The notes under the pieces: generated by a model
Seen by the model: the letters and a program-made list of their open reading frames with translations, nothing else
Database searches by the model: none
Told to the model about the DNA's origin: nothing
In this document: positions 23,067 through 56,430 of the stretch, one piece after another
How positions within the stretch are numbered: position 1 is the first letter of the stretch
Layout: every line of letters starts with the position of its first letter
Made by a program: the position numbers and the translations under genes
From: Flaccisagitta enflata
Lineage: Eukaryota > Chaetognatha > Sagittoidea > Aphragmophora
Assembly: GCA_965153355.1 (NCBI GenBank)
Contig: OZ231127.1
Coordinates: 88,350,001-88,414,000, forward strand
Length of the DNA stretch: 64,000 bases
Direction: 5' to 3'

Positions 23067-24116
23067 GTGGAGGAAGCCGGAAGGAGGATTTCATTAATAG
23101 TTGAGGGACTGTCATCAGTGAGATAGTGTCAATGACAAAGGGGGATGTGTCATTGTTAACTTTTATATTTGAAAGAGAATATGAAGTCTTGGACTCCGGA
23201 CAACTTCACTGAAAAGACTTTGGAGACGTCACTAACAGGAATTGAAACAATGTCATTGACAAGATTTGGGATAAGGTTATTGACAAAATTCTGGAAAACT
23301 TAATTGACAAGTTGGAGATTTGTCTTCCGTCAAAACCCTACCGCGATGGTGTGGCATTTGGCGTCCAGCTATGGAGTAAAGAACACCACTGATCCCGGTT
23401 TGGATAATCAAGATCTGGTTCTAAAGATAAACGCTCCATCTGCTTTGATAATGATCCCATGATAGCTTTTGTTGTCCTTCAACCTGATCGCGTTTGTATC
23501 GTTTTCCAGCATGCAAATGGCGCTTCATAAACGTCATCCTCAAGACATCAATGACACGAGACAATGACAATGACTTTGGAAGACATTGAGAAGACTCGGG
23601 GAAAACATCAGCAACAAGACTCGGGGAAAACATTGACAAGACTCGGGAAAACGTCATTGACAGTATCCGGGGAAAAAAGCATTGACAAGAGCAGGGACTC
23701 AACAATAGCATAACAAGAATTCATGCAAAGTCATAGGAAAGTTTTCTATTGGAGGGATATGACTCAAAATCATGTATACATATAAACCACAACATAAATT
23801 TGGTCCTTGGACCATTGAAAATTGCCGCCGCCACACCACCTGATATCCCATAGAAAATGTACAAGAAAGATTTTTGCCTATGTTTTATTATGGGAAAGGG
23901 GTTGAGTGGCGGCGCCAATTTATAGGGGTTTTAGGGCTAAATTTTTTTCATGGACCATCTGTAAACATGATTTTGGGCCGTATCCCATTGATAGAGAACT
24001 TTTCTATGACATCGCAATAATTGTTGTTAGGCTACTCAGCAATGGCGTTGTCCCCACACTCATGACTTATCAACATATTTGTTCCCTCTTTCATAGGTAT
24101 CATAGCCAAAGCAGTA
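23067..24116. repeat. About 1-kb segmental repeat, copy A
   Basis: From AGGAAGCCGGAAGGAGGATT to ATAGGTATCATAGCCAAAGC. It is repeated with few differences at 25565-26579. Contains TAAACCACAACATAAATTTG and CACTCATGACTTATCAACAT landmarks. No intact ORF. Confidence 0.8.
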
Positions 24117-24211
24117 AATGACACTGTCACTACTTAAAAATAGTGTCTTTCTTTTCATTACTCTTGACAACCATGCCAAATACCGACATGCCAAGACATG
24201 AAACTGAGAAT

Positions 24212-24218
<7 letters not shown>

Positions 24219-24294
<76 letters not shown>

Positions 24295-24461
24295 AAACAC
24301 CAAACTTGACACTGACACTCGGGCGCAAAAGATCTTTATATTCAAAGCATCCATGAAAGAGAAAGAGAAAAAGAAAGAGAGAGAGATAGAAAGAGAAAGA
24401 GAGAACTCGACACTAACCCAAAGCATTGAAGCCATCCCAACATATACTCAATATCACCAAC

Positions 24462-24522
<61 letters not shown>
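24219..24522. repeat. (GA)n microsatellites
   Basis: Two pure GA tracts at 24219-24291 and 24466-24522 separated by 175 bp that includes CTCGACACTAACCC, a word that recurs beside GA tracts at 28120 and 28990. Confidence 0.9.
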
Positions 24523-24525
<3 letters not shown>

Positions 24526-24679
24526 TAGACATCAATAATCTCACCCTTCTCTACACCTCATCATCCCGACAATTGAATCTTCGGAGATTTGTTATATCTC
24601 TGATCTCCGAAACTACGTATAATTTTTAAATTACAAAACATTGGAGATGTTGATCTGGCCATAAAATGATTGCTTGAGG

Positions 24680-25140
24680 GACAAGTCAATTGAGGGCCGA
24701 GTTGATTGAGGGACAAGTCAATGGGACAAGTCAATAGTACAAGTCAATCAAGGGACGAGTCTATTGAGTGACAAGTCGATTGAGGGACAAGTTGATTGAG
24801 GGACAGGTCGATTGAGGGACAAGTTGATTGAGGGACAAGTTGATTGAGGGACAAGTTGATTGAGGGACAAGTTGATTGAGGGACAAGTTGATTGAGGGAC
24901 AAGTTGATTGAGGGACAAGTTGATTGAGGGACAAGTCAATTGAGGGACAAGTCAATTGAGGGACAAGTCAATTGAGGGACAAGGCGATTGAGGGACGAGT
25001 CCATTGAGAAAGGAGTTGAGTGAGGGACAAGTCAATAGAGGGACGAGTCGATTAAGGGACGAGTCTATTAAGGGACGAGTCTATTGAGGGACGAGTTGAT
25101 TGAGGGACAAGTTGAATGTTGGACAAGTCGATTGAGGGAC
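24680..25140. repeat. 16-bp satellite GACAAGTTGATTGAGG
   Basis: Unit ATTGAGGGACAAGTTG, 16 bp, about 25 copies, with GTTG/GTCA/GTCG variants. Shares the GGGACAA core with the 24- and 25-bp satellites. Confidence 0.88.
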
Positions 25141-25374
25141 AATAATTATCCCTACCTACCTCGACACTTGATTAAAGTGGACAAATACACCCTCAAAACT
25201 TGATTGAAGGAGACAACTCCGACACTTGATTGCAAAATCTTGGTCCATACAACTGCCATAGTTATTCACATCCTCATCATCTTCATTATTATCATCCTTC
25301 ACCACATCATCATCATCAAAAATATCATCATCTCCATCTTCAATGTTATAGAATTATCAATTCCATCATCCTTG

Positions 25375-25570
25375 ACATTTTCATTGACAAGTTGGGACAT
25401 AGTCATTGACAAGAGTTGGGACAATGTCATTGACAAGAGTTGGGACAATGTCATTGACAAGTTGGGACAATGTTATTGACAAGTTGGCACAATGTCATTG
25501 ACGAGTTTGAACAAAATCATTGACAAGAGCTATTGACAAAGAGTTGGGACAATGTCATTGACAAGAGGAA
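25375..25570. repeat. 24-bp satellite GACAAGAGTTGGGACAATGT, short array
   Basis: About eight units, some with an internal 6-bp deletion, leading into copy B of the 1-kb repeat. Confidence 0.8.
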
Positions 25571-26579
25571 GCCGGAAGGAGGATTTCATTAATAGTTGAG
25601 GGACTGTCATCAGGGAGATGGTGTCAATGACAAAAGGGATGTATCATTGTTAACTTTTATGTTTGAAAGAGAATATGAAGTCTTGGACTCTACCTCACTG
25701 AAAAGACTTTGGAGACGTCACTAACAGGAATTGAAACAATGTCATTGACAAGATTTGGGATAAGGTTATTGACAAAATTCTGGAAAACTTAATTGACAAG
25801 TTGGAGATTTGTCTTCAGTCAAAACCTTACCACGATGGTGTGGCATTTGGCGTCCAGCTATGGAGTAACGAACACCACTGATCCCTGTTTGGATAATCAA
25901 GATCTGGTTTTAAAGATAAACGCTCCATCTGCTTTGATAATGATCCCGTGATAGCTTTTGTTGTCCTTCAACCTGATCGCGTTTGTATCGTTTTCCAGCA
26001 TGCAAATGGGGTTTGATAAATGTCATCCTCAAGACACATCAATGACACGAGACAATGACAATGACTTGGGAAGACATTGAGAAGACTTGGGGAAAACATT
26101 GACAAGACTCGGGAAAACGTCATTGACAGTATCCGGGGAAAAAAGCATTAACAAGAGCAGGGACTCAACAATAGCATAACAAGAATTCATGCAAAGTCAT
26201 AGGAAAGTTTTATATCGGAGGGATATGACTCAAATTCATGTTTACATGTAAACCACAACATAAATTTGGTCCTTGGACCATTGAAAATTGCCGCCGCCAC
26301 ACCACCTGATGTCCCATAGAAAATGTACAGGAAAGATCTTTGCCTATGTTTTATTATGGCAAAGGGGTTGGGTGGCGGGCCAATTTATAGGGGTTTTAGG
26401 GCTAAACTTTTTTCATGGACCATCTGTAAACATGATTTTGGGCCGTATCCCATTGATCGAGAACTATTCTATGACATTGAATAATTGTCGTTAGGCTACT
26501 CAACAATGGCGTTGTCCCCACACTCATAACTCATCAACATCTTTGTTCCCTCTTTCATAGGTATCATAGCCAAAGCAGT
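25565..26579. repeat. About 1-kb segmental repeat, copy B
   Basis: Direct copy of 23067-24116, beginning AGGAAGCCGGAAGGAGGATT. The CAGCAACAAGACTCGGG segment of copy A is missing. Confidence 0.8.
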
Positions 26580-27950
26580 AAATTCATATCGGAGCATATT
26601 TTGAGCACCTGAAAGTGATTACGGAAAAGAAGGCAATTTCGGACAAATATGAAGGGAATAGCATAAGTCAATTTCATCCTCATTATGGGTGAAATAGTGG
26701 ACTAATATGGGCTCAGATACACCCCCATTTCACAAGAAAGACATCCCAAAAAAATCGCGCGAAAAAATTCAAAGATGGCAGAGTTATGATACAATCTTGA
26801 ATTTTGGACAATCACGGTTTTTCTACTATTTAATTGTCCCATCCACGTTAACTTAAGATAATCATATTTTTTCATAAAAAGTGGTAATTTTGATAGCAAC
26901 AGCCCTACGCTTGTTGGCCCTAACTAGTGGATTGCATACAAGTTGAATTCCGCTTGTTTGTTTGTGTTTTCACACTCAAAGGGGAGAATATTTGAATTTC
27001 GGAAAACTACGGTTTTTCTGCAATTTTCACAAAAATTTGGCGTATTGGCGTATTGGCCCAGATCAACAAGGATTTCTTGTGAATTTTTCAAACAATTCAC
27101 ATGAAATTTTGTATGAAAACTCACTGAGGCAAAATGAGGGTGAATCATGACGCTTTCAGTATGGCAAGACCAGCCTAGGGGGAGGAGACAACCGCTAGTT
27201 GCTACCCCACTTATGCGCGGACTTGGGAAAAAAAGTCTTAAGTGATAAAAATTTCAATTTTTTTAACACAAGATTTTTAAATGTTTTAGATGATTCTGAA
27301 TCGATTGAGACGAACTTTTTTTTTTTTTAAATTTCCCCGCCAACCCCCCCCCACGTTGGGGGGGGGGGATAGGGGGCCAATAAGCTTCGGCAATACCCAA
27401 ATCTAATCCCCCGGACATCGACGTTCATGATTCTGTCATAGTCAAGAGTGTATACGACGACAACAACCTTTATCTTTTTGTACTAAATTTAGAGCCATAA
27501 ACCAACTAAAAAGGCTTCCAGAAAGCAGAAAATGTAGGCAGGGATTGCTGAAATTGTATTTTTTTCAAAAAAATTCTCAAATTTGGACTTTTTCCACCAA
27601 CAGACCCATTTTTTTGTCAAAACGCTAAGTGCCTACTTATTGACATTATCTATATCAGAGTTGAAATTTAGGCCCCTGGTGAGTCAAAATCCCCCAACTC
27701 TGTTTTACCACCTCCAGCATACTTATATAGAGTGATTTTGTGAATCAGCTCAAAATCGACGCTGACAGACTCTCCCTACTGCTTATAACGCTTTAAATTG
27801 ACTTTTTTGCATGTTTTTTACATCTCAAAAGTGTCATGCTAGTCCCCGCCCTGATGATGTTTTTGCAGGGTTTTTTGTTTTTAGCTTGTGGACATAGTCA
27901 TAAGGAGCGCTGATCAGCATATAGAGAATTGGCAACAGGCCACCTTCAAA
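26580..27950. other. Non-genic interval
   Basis: AT-rich with a G-run/C-run pair near 27345-27375. No exon, tandem array or clear TIR pair seen. Confidence 0.4.
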
Positions 27951-28031
27951 ACAAATGATCGGCGAGGGTCAAGCAGTAGAAAACGCCAGATTTGGTTGTC
28001 GTATTCACTATCAACCAGAAATATCTGATTC

Positions 28032-28690
<659 letters not shown>

Positions 28691-28699
28691 GACTAGGGA

Positions 28700-28907
28700 A
28701 AATGGGATTGACAATACCAGGGAATACGTCACGTGACCACATGTGACCACGTCACGAGACCATGTCACGTGACCACGTCACCTGACCACGTCACGAGACC
28801 ACATCACGAGACCACGTCATGTGACCACATCACTTGACCACATCATGTGACTACGTCACATCCCTCAACGTACACATACCATAATAGATTGTCAGGTTGT
28901 TGAAGTC

Positions 28908-28992
<85 letters not shown>

Positions 28993-29268
28993 CTAACCCC
29001 GACACGACATCAACACTTGTTGAAATGCTTTTAGCCAGAAAATGTCGCGGTTGCGGCAGATATTGCATTCATTTCAGAGAATTAAAGTAGGATTTCTATT
29101 TCTTTTTCTTTTTCTTTTTCTTTTTCTTCTTCTTCTTCTTGACGCGATTGCGTTCGATGATTTCTTAATTTTCATCAGATGTTCGATCGCGTCACCTGAT
29201 TGCATCATCTGATCGCGTCAAATCCCTCAATATCACCATTACAAATGATTGTGAGGTTGTCATGGTCT

Positions 29269-29344
<76 letters not shown>

Positions 29345-29460
29345 AACCCCAACACGACACCAACACTTGTGAAAATGCTTTTAGCCAGAAATACCACCAT
29401 TACAAATAATTGTGAGGTTGTCGTGGTCTTTAGAAATAATTGTGAGGTTGTCGTGGTCTT

Positions 29461-29555
<95 letters not shown>

Positions 29556-30658
29556 CAAGAGACTACACTAACATCAACACGACATCGTCAATATTGAAAA
29601 TGCTTTTAGCCAGAAGTTGTCGCTATCGCGGTCGCGATCGCATTGGGTGATTTCTTTATTCTCATCAAATGTCGCGGTCCAATGTCGCGGTCCAATGTCG
29701 CGATCCAATGTCGCGATCCAATGTCGCGGTCAAAAATCATCGAAGTTTGATGATTTTTTCTTGGAGAAGCTCCAACCCATTGTCATTGTCCTATTGTCGT
29801 TGTCCCATTGTCGTTGTCCCATTGTCGTTGTCCCATTGGAGTTGTCCAACCCATTGTCATTGTCCCATTGTCGTTGTCCCATTGTCGTTGTCCCATAGTC
29901 GTTGTCCCATAGTCGTTGTCCCATAGTCGTTGTCCCATAGTCGTTGTCCCATAGTCGTTGTCCCATAGTCGTTGTCCCATAGTCGTTGTCCCATAGTCGT
30001 TGTCCCATAGTCGTTGTCCCATAGTTGTTGTCCCATAGTCGTTGTCCCATAGTCGTTGTCCCATAGTCGTTGTCCCATAGTTGTTGAGTCGTTGTGTCAT
30101 CCCATGGTTGTTGTCCCATAGTCGTTGTCCCATAGTCATTGTCCCATAGTCCTTGTCCCATAGTTGTTGTCCCATTGTGATTATAGACATTCTTACTTGT
30201 CCCAGGGACTATCAATGACACTTGTGCCAGGGACAATCCATGACACTCCAGGGACAATATATGACACTTGTCCAAGGGAAAATCCATGATAATTGTTCAA
30301 AGTTCAATCCATGATATTTCTACCATGTTGCCTGTACCAGGGACAATCCACTTGTTGCATGTCCGTGGGGACAAAGCATAAATCACTTTTGTCCTCTATT
30401 ACATCATTTTAATAGGTAATCATGCGACAATGATTTTTTCATTGAAGTTTGATGATTTTTCCTTGGAGAAGTTTTAGACCTGCTAATGTTAAGTGTCCAC
30501 GTCACGTGACCACGACACGTGACCACGACACGTAACCACCAATCTCAATTGATGATCCCTTCAACCGATCGCGTCATCGGATCGCGTCACATGACCACGT
30601 CAAATCCCTCTTTACCACCACCACAAATAATTGTGAGTTTGTCGTGGTCTTGAGAGAG

Positions 30659-30718
<60 letters not shown>

Positions 30719-30821
30719 CACGACACCAACACTTTTGAAAATGCTTTTGGCCAGAAAATGTCAGTGATCTCAAATGCTGTGGCTGCTGTCATGGTCATGA
30801 CGAGAGTGAGAGAGAGAGAGA

Positions 30822-30919
<98 letters not shown>

Positions 30920-31120
30920 GAGCAAACCTGACGCGATCCCAAAATGTTGCAGTCACGGTCGCGGTCGCGGTCAAAAATCATCGAAGTTCGATGATTTCTC
31001 CTTGGAGAAGCTCCAACCCATGTACCCAGACATTGTCGCGATCCTGAAATGTCGCGGTCGCGGTCGCATTTGCGGTCGTGGTCAAAAATCATCGAAGTTC
31101 GATGATTCTTTTCTTGGAGA
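28700..31120. repeat. Higher-order repeat: GACCACGTCAC words, (GA)n and flanks
   Basis: A unit of roughly 350-450 bp recurs. It has GTGACCACGTCACG words, CCATTACAAATAATTGTGAG then GTTGTCGTGGTCT, a (GA)n tract (28911-28988, 29274-29342, 29463-29550, 30655-30714, 30830-30917), then CACGACACCAACACTTGT and AATGCTTTTAGCCAGAAA. Copies of AAATCATCGAAGTTCGATGA (29739, 30975, 31086) link it to the satellite at 13.5-15.1 kb. Confidence 0.75.
29765..30175. repeat. 14-bp satellite TCGTTGTCCCATAG
   Basis: 14-bp unit TCGTTGTCCCATAG, about 28 copies, with a TCGTTGTCCCATTG variant block at the left. Contains the TTGTCCC core. Confidence 0.88.
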
Positions 31121-31164
31121 AGCTCCAACCCAGATATGTCGGGTACCTAAGTTTTGCCTGCTTC

Positions 31165-31518
31165 AAAATTGCAGTCCCCGACTGGGGACTGCAATTATTG
31201 AAGCTTTCTCGTCGCGTAAACGCGACTCGAGGAGATACAAAAAAAAAAAACTGAAAAAAAAACTGAAAAAAAAATTCCAACATCATTTTGAAGGCAACAA
31301 AACTTACTAAAAATAACCATAGCGGATGATGATACCAACAGTGAAAGGTGATGAAACCCCCTCCCCCAAAAGAAAAAAAAAAATTTCAAAAAAAAAAAAA
31401 TACCTTAAAGTCCATGACGGCACACCTTGAACATTAAACAGTGAAGTCCAAGAAGGTGTGGGTGTGTCGGCACACCTTGAACATTAAACAGTGAAGTCCA
31501 AGAAGGTGTATGTGTGTA

Positions 31519-31611
<93 letters not shown>

Positions 31612-32636
31612 ATTTTTACCATGAAGGTGAACTTTGACCAGAGCAAATCTTCTGAATACTATGAGTTGGGAATGCGTTGGGAATTACAAGTAACTAAATT
31701 AGTAATTGTTTATCATTTAAATCATAATAATGAAATTGCTGTAAAGCTGGACAACAACATGAGTGAGTGTAGCATAATATTTAACTAATAAATGCATCAC
31801 ACAAAAATCTTTGAACAAATAAAAGATCATCAGCAATATGCAAATGAGAAAAGTGCGAATCTCTTCAATGAACAATTCACCCACTCTCACAACAGTAATA
31901 TATAACTACATAAATAAGCTAATATCACATGAACCAGACTTCAGATTTAATTTGAATTTTGCAGGGGTTGTTTATTTACTATCCTCTACTTGTATACCAA
32001 ATTTTAAAAAAATTCATAAACTTTTACTACCCTTTGCCTATATAAACTGCTTAAGTCCTAGTAATATATTACTACATAAATAAGCTAATATCTTATAAAC
32101 CAGGCTTCAGATTTAATTCGAATTTTGCAGGGGTGGTTTATTTACTATCCTCTACTTGTTTACCAAATTTTAAAAAAATTCATAAACTTTTACTACCCTT
32201 TGCCTATATAAACTGCCTAAGTCCTAGTAATATATTACTACATAAATAAGCTAATATCTTATAAACCAGGCTTCAGATTTAATTCGAATTTTGCAGGGGT
32301 GGTTAATTTACTATCCTCTACTTGTATACCAAATTATAAAAAAATTCACATACTTTTACTACCCTCTACCTATGTAAACCACCTAAGTCCCAGCTAAATA
32401 TTACTACAAAAATAATAGGCAAAGGGTAGTAAAAGTTTATGAATTTTTTTGAAAATTGGTACACAAGCTCCTATTGACCTATAAACAACACTGGTAAAGT
32501 TTCATGAACTTCTGAGGTCTGGTTCAAAAGATATGAGAAGGTTTTAAACGAACGAACGAACGAACGAACATCAACAACAGACAACGCATCACTGCTACTT
32601 TATAGTCACCGACGAAAACTGTTCGTCGGGGACAAA
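31165..32636 (+). repeat. Double-hairpin repeat element, copy 1
   Basis: Starts with a near-perfect hairpin: GCTTCAAAATTGCAGTCCCC, loop GAC, then TGGGGACTGCAATTATTGAA. A second hairpin GTCGCG-taaa-CGCGAC follows. Then come A-rich DNA, ATGACGGCACACCTTGAACA, a (TG)n tract, CATGAAGGTGAACTTTGACC, and three or four tandem 175-bp units containing CTTCAGATTTAATTCGAATT. It ends with the hairpin CACCGACGAAAACTGTTCGT then CGGGGAC. The whole arrangement recurs at 51898-54427. Confidence 0.75.
31510..31612. repeat. (TG)n microsatellite
   Basis: TGTGTG tract inside the double-hairpin element. Confidence 0.92.
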
Positions 32637-32732
32637 AAGCTAGGGTCGCGTTGATGGATATATGTGGATAGCCATTTCTTTTGGCCAGAATTGTGTCTAT
32701 GGGTCCGTGATGATAGCCAATTGTTCTACTGA

Positions 32733-45467
<12,735 letters not shown>

Positions 45468-45693
45468 ATCGTTCAATGGAGAGATAGTCTTTTTTTAAAA
45501 AATAAATCTCGTGATACAGTACGGTGGGAGCAATAAGGGCAGTACAAAGGGCCTTCTATAGTTTTTCTGTTTGAAGGAAGAACTTAAAGCTTTAATTTTT
45601 CTGAAAGCTGATGGTCCAAGGTATTGAGTGAATATAAAATTCCACACCAAGTGATTCAAAACAAAACTGACAATTGATTTCTAATCATTCCAT

Positions 45694-45789
45694 GTGACGC
45701 GATAGCTCTGTTGATAGAGTGCTGAACTTGAGAGAAGGAATTTCTTCTCTTCAGAGTCACAGGTTTAATTCCAGAGGGGTGTTGCACTT
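45694..45789 (+). tRNA. tRNA-like sequence, possible pseudogene or SINE head
   Basis: ATAGCTCTGTTGATAGAGTG fits an A box/D arm (GCTC-GAG stem). AGGTTTAATTCC fits a B box/T loop. Between them, CTGAA...TTCAG can close an anticodon-arm stem whose loop holds the hairpin GAGAAG-gaattt-CTTCTC, like an intron-bearing tRNA. The acceptor stem and T stem pair poorly, so a functional tRNA is unlikely. Confidence 0.3.
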
Positions 45790-45867
45790 ATTTCTTTTTG
45801 GTCAACAATTACAGCTTGAGGTACGAAACTAAATTCACTCAGAGCTCTTGCCCATCAGCTTTCAGAA

Positions 45868-45990
45868 CAAGGCCAAGTAGGCCAATAAGGTGCGACGTGT
45901 GGATCGTCGAACGAATGCGTTACCAACCAACAGACCGACCGACAGACCGCAGACACAGCCAGTTATAGAGGTGCTTTGTCGCACCTAAAA
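45868..45990 (-). repeat. Terminal-hairpin dispersed repeat (AGGTGCGAC subtype)
   Basis: Left CAAGGCCAAGTAGGCCAATA then AGGTGCGACG; right GAGGTGCTTTGTCGCACCTA then AAAAACC. The word AGGTGCGAC is present at both ends in inverted orientation and also forms the start hairpin AGGTGCG-acaa-AGCACCT. Confidence 0.65.
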
Positions 45991-46296
45991 ACCATAGTTC
46001 GACCTACTCTATTAAGATAGTGTGGCAGAAAATGACCCTCCATCTGAGGTCCTCAATGCTCCCATCGTACTGTAGCTGCCCTCGGTTCCACTTAAATACA
46101 ATTTTTCTCACTGAAGGCATGGGGCACGGGACCACTACATGTAACAATGGGATCATGGACAGATCAAAATCATATATGAAGATGAAGAATATATCAGAAA
46201 ACCAGCAAAATTTCACAGCCTCGAATCTCTCTCGTTATCACACCAAAAACTCAGTCAAGCGTAAAGGATGTCGCATTGGGCCTTCCACCAGCTCGT

Positions 46297-55921
<9,625 letters not shown>

Positions 55922-56430
55922 GATGATGATGACGGTGGTGATGATATGATAGTGTCGATTATGATGACGATGTCGACGATTATGATGATATGATTGTGAC
56001 GATAGAGATGATGATGACGGAGTAACGGCCGAGGGGCATGAATTCGACAATGACTGTGCTGAAAAAGGCAGAATTTAGAAAATGGATAAAAATGGAAAAG
56101 GCGTGTATAAAAAGAATGAGAAAACTCAAAAGGTACAGGGAAAAAGGATAAAAGCGAAATAGTGATAGGTCACTTATACAAACTGTAATCATCGGGAACA
56201 ATTCCAATGGGTCGGTTATTGGTATATGATACAATCGAAAATCTCTCTGGAACGACCGATTCTTAATGGAAAACACCGAAAAGAGACAAAAACTCGCATA
56301 TCGCCATTCTTGTCTTGTCCTTCCGATTCCTTTCTCATTTCTGGAAAAAACCGATTCCTTTCTCATTTCTGGAAGAAAAAAAAGTGCGTTTATAAACTCT
56401 TGGTAATTATCATATCACATGATCGCATGA

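Larger units (their letters stand above)
45515..46074. mobile_element. 560-bp TIR element with TA boundaries upstream of the sialyltransferase start
   Basis: The left end TACAGTACGGTGGGAGCA and right end (inverted) TACAGTACGATGGGAGCA differ by one base over 18 bp, TA outermost. Inside are a second inverted pair (CTGAAAGCTGATGG at 45599, inverse near 45855), a tRNA-like sequence and a hairpin repeat. Confidence 0.6.
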
